Source of the DNA: Apostichopus californicus
Taxonomy: Eukaryota > Echinodermata > Holothuroidea > Aspidochirotida > Stichopodidae
Reading direction: 5' to 3'
Assembly: GCA_020650975.1 (NCBI GenBank)
Contig: JAIPMN010001136.1
Location: 1,932-49,680 of the forward strand
Length of the DNA stretch: 47,749 bases
Position numbers and translations under genes: made by a program. Under the pieces are notes generated by a model. That model was given only the letters and a program-made list of their open reading frames with translations, searched no databases and was not told the DNA's origin. Numbering within the stretch: the first letter of the stretch is position 1; every line of letters starts with the position of its first letter. Below are positions 34,108 through 45,696 of this stretch, in pieces.

Positions 34108-37100
34108 ATGGCTAAAGCAAAGAGGCCTCGTGTCAACTTATCTAAGTTAAAGTTCCAGTTATCTTGTGAATGGGGTGATTGTGATCATTCAGCCTCCAGT
34201 ATGCCTTTCTTCATGAAACACGTCAAGGAGCACTTTGTCGATTTCTTGCCCGCTGGAGTCACAGCCGATAACTATAAGAAGCATACATTAGAACCAAATG
34301 GTAAGTGGAGCTAGTCCGTAGGAGTCGAAACGGCTCTAGGCCGATTCAGAGTACGAGGCCAAGTCCTAGGATTTGCCGATCAGCAAATGTTTGTGCTTAA
34401 CGTGGCATGTCACATGAATAGTTTTTCCATTACCAAAAAAAAAAGTAAAATAAAAATAATAATTAAAAAAAGATTGGTCTTTCTATCTTGCAACATTGTG
34501 GGAAATGTATTAGTTAACGTCTGTTTCGTCCATGAACATGTGTCCTGTTGTGATGTCCTACTGTAGGTTTCAGTTACTTACAGAACTTGATTTGACTATG
34601 AATGAGAAAAACATGGTGATTAATATTGTAATATCTTGGTAACTAATATATATCTTAATTATGTAACAGCATGGGTATAACACAAATTATGAGAGAACTT
34701 CAATAGATAGATTAGCTGGTGATATATTGACTGTATTGGAAGAGAGCATATTAGGAACTGAAGACATATGAAGAGCACACAGTACACACACAGAGAGTAC
34801 AGTACACACAGAATACAGTACACACACACAAGACCATGGTGGTCTAATGAGTCAGATTACTGACTCATACAGGAATGTGTCAGATAGTGAACTTTTATGT
34901 ATACATGTATGTAAGTATGTATTTTAGATCCTCCTGCAAGCTGGAACTCGCGAAGAAGCCATCATTAGTTAATCAAAGCCGCAAGCTGACCGAAGTCAGT
35001 CTCTTAGATTCATATTTAACGTCCATGATTATGAATTGTCAACTCTGTAACTGGATGACATACAATAGTCTTGGAGTGACTCGAACTCGGGACCCTATGA
35101 TTGAAAGGCACCGGCGTTAACCACTGAGCTAACACTCCCTTAACTTGACATGAACTTTCACTACTGGCCTTGGATACTTAAAACATTTACAAATATACTT
35201 TGTATAATTATCAGAGTTATTTGTTTTGAAAGTTCTACAAACTGGGTATTTTAGATGGAGAAACCACATTACAATGATTGACCATATATGGAGTTATAAA
35301 CAGTAGCTACTTAAACAATCTTCTTGGTATATTTTTGGTTTTATCCATCCATTAATATGCCAATTCTTTTTCACTATATAGTACTGTAAACATGAGTAGT
35401 CTTAGAAGGAGCAGTCATCAAGGAATTTATCTATTGTTTATTTTAGATAAGATTTGCTGTCTATGGAGAAATTGCTACTATTTGACCTCCGACCCCATCC
35501 TCCTGATCCGACATCTGTTCTACCACGCGTTCCATACAAAGATCAAAGGTCGTGGAAAGTCTCTCGTGACATTAGCCAGTTCCTTTCCCGAGTGCCAGGT
35601 AGACATACCAAATCAAAACTTTCTGCAGGAGTTACCGAATCCATTTGAATGTCGATGGACCTCTTGTCAGGTACGATTCTCTTTGTTGAAGGATATCAAA
35701 TGTGGTATATAAACATAGCAGTAACACTAATATCCACCCACACACCAACCCAATAAGTATAACCTACCCACCCCACCCCCACCACCCACAATACATAAAT
35801 ATACACATATATATACAAACACAATTGAATATACACACACACACACACACATATTGTATATATGCATATACATACTCTACATATATTCACATACATACCA
35901 TACAGCCATGTTATTATAAACATGTATGCTTACTTACACAAACACGTATGCAATCATGTATATACATATATATTTGGGGAAAAAGAATACAATAACAAAG
36001 GGATGGCTACAGTGTACAAAATACAAATGAAATTCATATTAACTCAATATCCATTTTGTCTCTCTCTCTCTCTGAACTCTGATAGTTCTCTACGGATAAC
36101 ATTGAAGCTTTTTTCGTCCATAATGAGGAGCACTACGATTTTCTTGACGGCAAGACAACGGTCGTGTGTCGGTGGGAAGGTAAGAACCTGGAGCAGTTGG
36201 CTACAAATCGTTACCACATTCCACATACCTTATGTGGGGTGCTGGAACCAGAGTGGTAGGTGGGTCATATTTATGCCCCACTGATGATGATTATGTTTCA
36301 TAACCATCCAGTTTTCTACAATTTCACATCAGGCCTGGACCAACTTAAAAACTAACTAGCTTCATTTTGTAGTGACTTTTAGGCACAAAATTAAAGTTTT
36401 TAAATATTTTGGAATGAAAAGGATTGCTATCTTTTCAAGTTGAATTTGTCATTTGAGAAATTACCATGTAAACATCTGAAGCTTACAGCTGTAAGTGGCT
36501 GGACTACTGCAATTTTAATAAACACACCACTAGGCTAGGTCATTTGGACATTTCCTCAGATGTAATAAAAGACACAGGAGGAAGACGTAAAATGTTATTG
36601 CCTCAAATAATATGTTCATAAACTTATTCAAAGAAAAACAAAACGTTGTGGAACTTGAATGTCATGCAAGGGTGCACCATTTGCTAATATGTTTGTTTTT
36701 TAATTAGTAGAATTTATAAAGCAAATTAATTAATATTTAACAATTAGGCCTGCACTACAGAGATGACATCATCAACTGTTAGTCTGTAAAGGTGGTTTCT
36801 AGAGATTTAAGCATACTTTTATGTAAGCTGAATAACTATAAAAACATTACTAGCAGTCCGTTTTTTTTTTCCGTTCATGAACTGTGACACATCAAGTTTA
36901 CAATTCTACCTCTAGCCACCCTTTTATATGGCTTGTCAATATTAGTTACCGTTCAAGAGTCAGAGCTATATGAAGGCATTGAACACTCGTACACAAAGAA
37001 ACGTCTCATGCCGGTAATCTGACCTAGTTTCGAATGAGGTGTAACAGAAGTGTAGACACCACCATCGATCCCAGAAAATACACACACAGCTTGCTAACGT

Positions 37101-40100
37101 CGGTAATTAGACACTAGTGTACAGTCAATACGTACAGCTACGGTCAATACCCACAACACAGTGTACATAGCAGCGATGGACATCTCAGGTCTAGATAAAA
37201 GATAACAAGGTATCACGTTTCATTACTGTCTGCATTTCGTAGCGACAAGAAAAAACTTCACTTGCAAGCAACGGAAAGTTAACTTTTTCAGATGGTGGCA
37301 CTCACTTTGGGACGAGCCTTCAATGACTTTAAGAAATCATGTTTTGTGGTAATGCAAATAGTAAACTGCTATGCAAAGATGTACGGCAAATTTTGTACAC
37401 AAAACTAAAAGTTAAATTTTTTTTTCATTTATTTATTTTTTTAAGGTAAGGAAAAGTGCAATGCAAACTGCTTGCAAGCTGCTTTAAATTACATTTTTGA
37501 TTTTTTGGGGGTGGGGGGGTGTTTTGTTGTCACAATTGGCACTCCATACTTCTAATTCTGTAGGTTGTAACATTATGTGCTGGAACAAATATCGGCTCAG
37601 GGATCATCTGATTGCTCACACACAAGAGAAGAAGTTTGCCTGTCACAACTGTGGGAATATGTTCTCAAATAGCACCAAATTCCTCGACCACCTTGAGAAG
37701 CAAGTTCCTTTAGACGGTAAGATTGTTCAACAATTTTTGTCTCATAAAGATCTTTTCTCTTTGAAAGATTTAAGTCGAGAGGTTTTTCATGTTTGTCGCA
37801 AGTCGTCCTGAAAACTTCAAATGACACTTAACCAAAGTATAAAAGTGATATGAATTATGGGTTAATGGAAAATGACAAACTGTGCAATGCAGAATAGCAG
37901 TGTTTACGCACAGTAACCATAGTGTTCTTCATGAGACAGAGTTTAGAACATACAAAATTGCTAAACAAAATTTGAACACCAAATTATTACCTGTAGCCCA
38001 ACACCATCATCACATGCAAGATTTTATTTTGAGTCCTTTTAATATCACGCCTTCTTTAATTTATTTATGTGTTTGATTTTGTTTACAGATCAAAACTTCC
38101 AGTGTTCTCATTGTTCTAAGATATTTGCAAACCAGAGACTTCTACGAGACCATGTGAGGGTGCACGGTAAGTATATATATTCCCCCTCATAGCACTGTGT
38201 CAAGGCTTTAATCTGATATTTATATTGTGGGAAGAAGCAACTGTGTGTGTGTGTATAACAGTGGTTTTCAACATTGGGATACTGATGGGATTGTGGTGTC
38301 ACTGCTGCCAGGCTTGGTTAGGACACAATATTGTTGTACTCTGCATTCTACACAAAAACTGCTTGATAACTGCTAAATAATATGGTTTGTAATGTGAATA
38401 GAGAGATCCTCCAGCAGGTTATTTCATCTGTGTGTCTGAGAGCTTTTACTTTACTCAAGCAGACATATTTCAGACACAAAATATGATGGTTTATTAGTGT
38501 TTATACAATAATATTCTGCAAATATTTTTCTGGTAGTCTTTGAAATATCTTTGGAGCATAAAAACAGCAAAGGTACTTAAGTCGGCTACACTCTGCCCTG
38601 ACTGAACACGACCTGACTCTAACTTGACCGTCCTGGTCACCTGACTTGGTATTTAGATAGCCTTCAAGACCAGTAGTCTTCTGTACAACTGACTCCATCA
38701 AACTGAATGACTGATGGAGCATATGGAATGATGTCAGTTTTCTGTTAGACACACACTGCCAAATACCAGTTAGGGAAAATCTTGATCTGTTGCAGTCTTA
38801 TGAGCACGCGCTCACTGTATGACTTTTCCACAAGTTTGCATTGTTCAAGGGTCAAGTTGTGTCCGGTCACGTCCACCTGGCAGTGTGTGGACGGCTTTAT
38901 ACAGTAATGAATGCTTTGATAACAGATTAGGATTATCTAGGATTTGTGATAATCCAGGGTTTACTGTTTTCTTTAAACTATCGTTTTTTTGTAACAATGA
39001 TTTTGCCTTTTCGTAGCCATTGTTGTTTAAGTTTATGTTACATTTGAATAAATAATATAACATTTTATAAATATCAACTTTTACAAAGTGTTTACTTTAA
39101 AATGGATATTTATGCACCTTATTCATTGTTTATTACCAAACAGGAGTTAGAAGAAATTGAAATAATCTGAATTTTTCAAAACTTTTCTTCGTGATTTCTG
39201 GACTTATTCAATAACCTTTTGTTGATTACTCATGTTATGTTCAGAATAAACAAGTAACGCACTTGCTTGTCATTCTGTTTCTAAAGACTGAAAGACAAAA
39301 GATAAGTACAACTTTCTCAACTATTGCTTATTTTTCTGTTTTTAAATTGTTGGATGCACAATATTTAAAAGGAGAGTTTGTGCATCAATGTTTACACCAA
39401 GCCATTACTTTCTTCCCTGAATTTAACTCTTTCACAGTCAACCATTATAAGTGTCCCCTCTGTGATATGACCTGCCATTCGCCATCCAACCTTCGGAACC
39501 ACATTAACAGCAGGCACTCCGAGGACAGGCCGTTCCCATGTGACTTCTGCGGCTTAGGGTGAGTCAATCAACCCATAGTATGGGGGTGGGGATGGGGATT
39601 GGGATGGTTGTGAGAACTCTGTCAGAATGTGGTAATGCAATGATGAACTTCACACCTCTCTTACCTGCCTCCAGTCATCTTAACCAAATCTATCTGAACC
39701 TCACCAAACTGGTAACATTTCATCACTGCACCCTTTACCTGAGTCGGTGCCCACCTCCTCAGATTCCTTCTGAATGTACCATTTTGTAGGACTATACCAA
39801 TTAATTTGTCAGGATTTTCCATTTATACAAAATTTTTGCTGTGGAATTTTGTGGTTTAAGAATAATCCTTGCTAATATTTCTCATTAATTATCTCTAACA
39901 CCATGTTCTGTTGTGACTACCGTAACTAATAGTGCTCTTATCAATTTTGAATTTTCTTTACAAGATTTCTTTGTACTAAAGTTAGAACTGATGACTATTT
40001 TTGACATTGCTTTCAATAAACCCAGAGGTGGATTGGTTATGTTGGGGTGGGGGGGAGGATAAAGTGCAGATGTTGTCTGTTATCATCAAATTGACGGTAG

Positions 40101-42773
40101 TTTGCAACCAGGGAGCAACTTCATCAAACTATTTTCGTTTTCTTCCGTCTTCTTTCATCAGGTGCAGGACGAAGTACGATCTCCTGAGACACATCCAGAC
40201 CCACAGTCAAAACCACAACCTCTGTTGCGACTTCTTCGATTGCAAGTACAAAGCTAAGACCACTACCTCGTTGAGGAGACATTACCAGAAGGAACATCTG
40301 GTGAGGGATTCGAGGGGCTCTCTAACCCCCTGAATAATATTTAAAGAATATTCAAATATGCAAACAGTCCGTGGAATACATCAAGCCACGAGGTTGAAGA
40401 ACCTTTAAAGATAAAGATCAACTTTCCAAAACCTTGTTATACTGTAAATGCACATTATGTTCAATTTAGTGGATCGTTAATAATGAATTACAAATTATCT
40501 CAATCTATCATCTTGTTTTGGTTTTTGTATTCTTCCTCTGCCTTTAGAGCCTGACGCTCGTTTTAGAAACCAGTAATGTTTCCTATGGGCTTGTGGAAGA
40601 AAATAAAATATTGTAATGCAAATGAGGAAACTTTTTCTGACAGACCTTACTCATGTAAAACTGAGATCATGAAACTCCCGAGGCTAAAGTAAATGATGTG
40701 CCTCCCCTTCTGATAATGCTAAATCTTGGAAACCCAATGCCAAATGTCTTCTGTGAGACCAGAATGACCGAGGGGGGCGGGAGGGTACTCTAAACTTTCC
40801 TACCTCTTACATTAATTTGGTATTGTTATTTGTTTTGGTTATTTGGTTCAATTTCATAACATACTTTAAAATCACCATGGTAACAAGAGACTCTGAAATT
40901 TTCTATTTTGTGCATGATGTAGAAAGAATTATGAAAATATTGAACCTTGTGACATCGAGGGATGAAATGTGTGCTTCTTATTGGTCTTGATGTACGAATT
41001 CACTTCCAGTCCACGTGTAAAGTTTGAATCATGAAATCACTCCATCAGATAAGCTTGCATGAATTCATGTTGTCTGTTTTTTCCTCCTCCGTGGGCAGAA
41101 TTTGGATCCCAAGAAATACTGCTGTCACATTTGCCAGCAACGTTTCACCCAGGGCGGTAAACTCACCCATCATCTCAAGAAGAAACATAAATTTAAGTGG
41201 CCGTCAGGATTCAGTCGATTCAGGTATCGGAAAATAACAATGACTATTTATATTCTCTGCCAAGCAAACGATTGTTTAGGCAGTTTTTTTATGACACATA
41301 TATACTTTGAGGGAAGAGGGGGATTTGTGGGGGGGGGGGGGNNNATTGTTTGGGCAGTTTTATATGACACATATATACTTTGAGGGAAGTGGGGGATGTG
41401 TGGGGGGGTGGGAGGGTGGTTGGCAAGGAGGCTCGGAAGGGAATGACTGGCTCACTCCATTCCTTCACCGTGATAAGCAATTCACAGACAATACTCAAAC
41501 TTTTGAAAGGAAGTTAGTTTGAAATTGCTAATTGCACGCAATTATTTGAAAGTTGTATCTGACTGGAAGGTTTCATTTTAGACATGTTAAATGATGTATT
41601 GATACGGAGATATATTCATGTGAATTACATATTGAACAGAAATTTATGTCATTCTTTGCACAGGGAGATTGTCTTTGGTATGCAAAACCTGTGTGTCTTT
41701 GATTTTACAGTTTGTTCATTTGTTTGGGAATATCCAAAGCTACCCACCACTGTCTCCTTGCACATCCTTAGCTTCTCCTCCCCCACCCCCTCCCCCCATC
41801 CCCACCTCCTCAAAAGAAAAGTTGTACTGACATTTTGATAATGAGGTATTACAAATTCCTAATTATATATTGAAAGTAGGAAGTATAGATAGAGATGATT
41901 GAAGCTAGTAAGATTGGTTTTGATTAGTTATTGCTGATATTAGAAAGCTTAAAACAGATTTTTAGATAATATATAAGACATAACCTGTGTTATTAGATTG
42001 TCCTAAAGTTCATGACACTTTCCTTTCACCGTAGATACAAGGAACACGAAGACGGACTCTATCGACTACAGACCGTGCGCTACGAAAGCCTAGAGATCAC
42101 AGAACACTTTCTGAATGATAAAAAACAGGACGAGGTGGCTGTTGAAGAGTTACAGGTGGACAAGCAGCTGACCGAGGTACTCCAGGAGCAGATGGAGATG
42201 GTGCAGGAGAGCATGGCACTGGCAGAGTACCAAGAGGATGAGAGAGGCAGAATGGAAGGGTATGAGGAGGGTGGTGGAGGCAGGCTGGAAGGGTATGAGG
42301 AGGGTGGTGGAGGCAGGCTGGAAGGGTATGAGGAAGGCAGTGGTGAAGGAGGCAGGCTGGAAGAGTTCCAGGAGGGTGGTGGAGGCAGGCTGGAAGGGTA
42401 TGAGGAGGGTAGTGGTGGAGGAGGCAGACTGGTAGAGTACCAGGAGGGTGGTGAAGGCAGGCTGGAAGGGTTTGAGGAGGGCGGTGATGGAGGAGGCAGG
42501 CTGGTAGAGTACCAGGAGGGTGCAGGAGGCAGAATTGAAGGGTATGAGGAGGGTGAGGAAGGCAGAATGGGGTGGTATCAGGAGGGTGAGGGAGGCAGAA
42601 TGGTACAGTATCAGGAGGAGGAGGGTGGTGGAGACAGATTAGAAGGGTTCGATGACATGATAGCAGATGGAGTAGTTACTCTCGGAGCAGAGGAGACTGT
42701 TATGCACCCTGTAGATGATGGAGGGATGTATCAAGTGAGATTACACGATGCAGAGATGGAGAGGTACCAGTGA
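34108..42773 (+). CDS. HINFP: Histone H4 transcription factor HiNF-P, nine coding exons
   Basis: The exons are 34108-34300, 35447-35670, 36086-36179, 37564-37716, 38089-38166, 39438-39558, 40162-40300, 41099-41223 and 42035-42773, all in phase, giving 621 residues (human 517). About ten C2H2 modules run from [11 protein letters not shown] to [10 protein letters not shown]. Strong matches to HINFP include [57 protein letters not shown] and [22 protein letters not shown]. The module ending HLEKQ lacks the last His, as in human (HIRRQ). HINFP binds histone H4 promoters at the G1/S transition with NPAT (family knowledge). The region after RYKEHEDG carries about 12 glycine/glutamate-rich repeats (residues 447-581) that I do not recall in vertebrate HINFP. 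The start is chosen because it gives an N-terminus close to human (17 against 14 residues before the first finger). Confidence 0.96.
35072..35139 (-). mobile_element. tRNA-like SINE head or tRNA pseudogene
   Basis: The minus strand reads GGAGTGTTAGCTCAGTGGTTAAC (A-box-like) and then CCCGAGTTCGAGTCACTCC (B-box-like). The ends GGAGTG and CACTCC can pair as an acceptor stem. The D and anticodon stems do not fold well, so a working tRNA is unlikely. It sits in HINFP intron 1, antisense. Confidence 0.55.
35716..35970. repeat. Mixed (CA)n/(TA)n microsatellite region in HINFP intron 2
   Basis: CACAC, ATACATA and ACCCACCCC runs begin about 45 bases after the exon 2 donor, including 13 near-perfect CA dinucleotides at about 35836-35851. 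Long open frames here in both directions are products of low complexity. Confidence 0.85.
37351..38000 (+). repeat. Two dispersed-repeat copies flanking HINFP exon 4
   Basis: At about 37351-37407 (GCTATGCAAAGATGTACGGC) and 37872-38000 (GCAATGCAGAATAGCAGTG ... GAACACCAAATTATTACC) are members of the family also present at 11786-12002 and 20214-20310. HINFP exon 4 (37564-37716) lies between them. Confidence 0.45.
41271..41408. repeat. Duplicated segment around a three-N gap
   Basis: ATTGTTT(A/G)GGCAG...ATGACACATATATACTTTGAGGGAAG followed by a G run occurs at 41271-41341 and again at 41345-41408, separated by NNN at 41342-41344. It begins 48 bases after the HINFP exon 8 donor. It may be a tandem duplication or two overlapping contig ends. 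Confidence 0.85.
42246..42650 (+). repeat. In-frame coding minisatellite in HINFP
   Basis: About 12 units of 33-39 bases encode GR(L/M/I)-(E/V)-x-(Y/F)-(E/Q)EG(G/S/E)GG-type peptides. All unit lengths are multiples of three, so the frame survives. The number and order of units suggest ongoing repeat-length change. Confidence 0.92.
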
Positions 42774-43046
42774 TGAGGAACTACTATGGGGTTCAAGAGG
42801 GGGTCGGAGTTGGTCACTCTAAAGGAGCAGAGGAAACTGTTATGCACCCAGTAGATGATGAAGGGATGTATCAAGTGAGATTACACGATGCAGAGATGGA
42901 GAGGTACCAGTCATGAGGAATTACTATGGGGTTCAAGAGGGGGTCGGAGTTGGTCACTCTAAAGGACAGAGGAAACTATTATGCACCCTGTAGATGATGG
43001 AGGGATGTATCAAGTGAGATTACTTGATGCAGATGCAGAGGTACCA
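42684..43046 (+). repeat. Triplicated HINFP terminus extending into the 3' UTR
   Basis: A unit of 140 bases starting GGAGCAGAGG (42684, 42824; GGACAGAGG at 42964) and containing GTAGATGATG, GGATGTATCAAGTGAGATTA and GAGGTACCAGT occurs three times. The first copy encodes the last residues (EETVMHPV...MERYQ) and the stop. The other two follow the stop and are out of frame with it because 140 is not a multiple of three. Confidence 0.9.
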
Positions 43047-43869
43047 GTGATGAAATGAGGGATTACCTTGGGGTACAGGAGGGATAAGGATCATGAGAGC
43101 GTGTGAGGGAGGAGGGGTGGAAGTTAGAAATGTTTCTCAGTGAACATTGGAAAGTGTCATGTACCCTGTAGCTGATGGAGGTAAAAATCAAATAGGTTTC
43201 CATTCCATGGAAAAATGAGTTATTATAAGCATTTTTGCTGGAATTGGGCATTCCAGCCAAAGGGAAAACAAATTCATAGAACATCTCAAATTTATTTATA
43301 TTCATATTTTTAATGATTATTTGATTTTTGTAAACATGATTATAGGACTAGCAGAATTTGAGCTGTTTCATCAATTCCGTCCAGATTTATGCAGATTTAT
43401 GCAGACTGCTGCTCTCCTTGCCATTTGTGCCATCATGTGTACAAAAAACTTCACAAGCCATTGAGCACCTCCTTAAAACTGTTGGTTCCCCTCCAATCGA
43501 CAGGCTGGAGGGAGGCGGGGGGAGGGGGGGGGGAAGGTGATGAAGGTGATGACTTTTAAAGCAGCTTTTTTAGTTTGGTCAAAAAGTTAAACAAACCTAC
43601 TGAGTATTACTCAAAGTTATATTACAATTCATCAAAGAAAGACAGTCGTCTAAAATTATCAACCAAATTTTGAAACCTTGGTTCAACTCTCAGCATTTTG
43701 GTTGTCTGGCCAGTTTTCAATGTCGGCATATAGTAAACATAGTCACATAGTTTATTATGAATTTCTAACATTCTGGTAAAACCTTGTGTTTTGGTTTCTA
43801 TGTTGTTGTTTTGTTTTTGTATTTTTCACATTGTTTATTTTATATGTTGATTTGTTTATCAAAAATAAA
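42774..43869 (+). other. HINFP 3' UTR with candidate polyadenylation signal
   Basis: After the stop comes the triplicated unit, a G-rich tract at about 43504-43532 and AT-rich sequence. AATAAA at 43864-43869 is the best candidate polyadenylation signal, giving a 3' UTR of about 1.1 kb. Confidence 0.5.
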
Positions 43870-44247
43870 ATTACTTAATTATACAAGAAAAATGATTTGA
43901 GCATTTTAGTTTCTTGTTTTTTCTTCTTCTGTAAATATTTTTCATTTGGGGTATGTTCAGTCATTTTAAATTTAGGATCTTGAGCTAATTATGTTTGCAT
44001 GATTTCGGTAAACAATTAAGGGTCTTAGTTTATAATGAACTGATGTAAAAATGGCCCACGTGATGCTAGTCACCGTGTCATTTTTTGGGAAAAAAACAAT
44101 TTCTCAGTTTTAGTGTCATTTTGTGAGTGTAATTGACTGGTAAGACTGTTTGGTTCCATCCAAGGAGCAAATACATGGCCCGTCACCTGCCGATCGTCAG
44201 TAAGGTGAAGTTTTGCAATCTTGCAATCAGTCGGGAAAGAATTGGAT

Positions 44248-44813
44248 GACTACTAAGTGTGCACCCCCCCCCCCATCATTTTCAACCTATAACAAAGTTT
44301 AAGCTATACCTTATTTTTTTATGTCTACGATATAGACCAAATTGCATTCTAAATATGCCTCACAATGCATCATTTGACATGTCAATTGTTTTCTTGGAGA
44401 GCACGCCCGCCCCCACCAAACCCCCAGTTACACGAGACAGCTCCAATGATCCCGAGGCAGCACCCCTACATAAAATCTTTCATTCGGCTCTGGCACACCT
44501 ATAAAGATTCAGATCACTACCAAAATCAGCTGGGGTAATTTTTAAGTTCATTATTATGTATTAGTAAAACCTTGCGTTGGAGTTACTTATGTAGACCTGA
44601 TAGTCTAAATATGCATCAAAATGCATTATTAGACGTTGAAAATTGTTTTCTACCTACTACATAGGAGTCAATTTCACTGACTCAGTATTCTCTCTCTTAA
44701 TTAAAAACCCATCCATTCGCCTCTGGCTTCCAAAATAGTTCAGCCCCCTACCTTAAATCAGTCGGGGGTGGGAATTTTAATTGCCCCCGCCCCATTTTTG
44801 AAATCCCGTGCAC
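44248..44813. mobile_element. Possible transposon remnant with internal duplication
   Basis: The left edge AGTGTGCACCCCCC and the right edge CCCGTGCACACCAC (complement GTGGTGTGCACGGG) look like decayed inverted ends. TTGGATGA and CTGGATGA flank them as an imperfect target duplication. Two diverged internal copies contain TAAATATGC(C/A)TCA(C/A)AATGCAT. The evidence is weak for exact borders. Confidence 0.35.
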
Positions 44814-45590
44814 ACCACTGGATGAAGTTCGCTTTCCGATGAGGAATATATACACACAAATCCTTAGAGAGGGTGTGGCGATGTACAAGTCACTTCAATA
44901 TGATCGTATTCTTATAAATAAATTACGGGTAATTGAATAAATGATCGAATCGAATTTTCCAGTTGATTTGCGACGAGGAACGTGATGTGGAAGTTGCAAA
45001 TATGCTCAACCTGATTAATCCGCAGATGGTTGGAGCTGGGACTGCTTCATTAACACATGTTGTGGTTTTCTGGCACTTGGACCTAACTTAGGTTAATTTC
45101 TTGTCGAAGGTATATCTTCTTCACGGGCAGAAAATAGACGAGGAAAAGAATAATGATCAATAACAAAATCGTTCAAATGTGAATTTCTTTTATATACAGT
45201 AAGCTGTGAAAGCAATGTGATGTTTACTACAAATATGATAGTTACGTCACACTCTAATAATAGTTTACTGGACCATGCTGTCGTCAGACCGTAGCTTTTC
45301 ATTCCGCATATTTCTCTACTTTTTACCTACTTTATTAATTACTTGCTTTTACAGCAGTTAACTTGAAGCAAATATGAACGTTTACATTAATAACAAGATA
45401 CTAATCGTTAAGATATATCATTTCTATATCTCGTCGTAAGCGAAAGCCTTACAGAAGCTTCAAATTTGAAGCGATGTTAAAGTCATGTAGAAAAAGCTTT
45501 GCATAACTCAAGCGGAGGATCCGTTTCCGCGTGATGCAATACATCCCAAGCGACATTTGGATTGGTCAAATATATTGTATAAATATTCAA

Positions 45591-45696
45591 CAGCTACGTG
45601 GTATCGCCCAGTTGGGATAATATTTTTTTATATAAATATATTTTCAGCTACGTGGTATCGCCCAGTTGGGATAATATTTTTTTATATAAATATACT
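45591..45696. repeat. Two-copy tandem duplication of about 54 bases
   Basis: CAGCTACGTGGTATCGCCCA, then GTTGGGATAATATTTTTTTA, repeats at 45591 and 45645 nearly without change, so it is recent. Confidence 0.93.

Noticed and set aside
35696-35995. Tyr/His/Ile-rich frames on both strands
   Set aside because: Translations of CA/TA microsatellite sequence in an intron.
45591-45696. Small RNA gene with hairpin and T-run terminator in the duplicated 54-base unit
   Set aside because: The hairpin is short with a bulge, no known small RNA matches, and the upstream TATA-like box is too close to give a sensible transcript.
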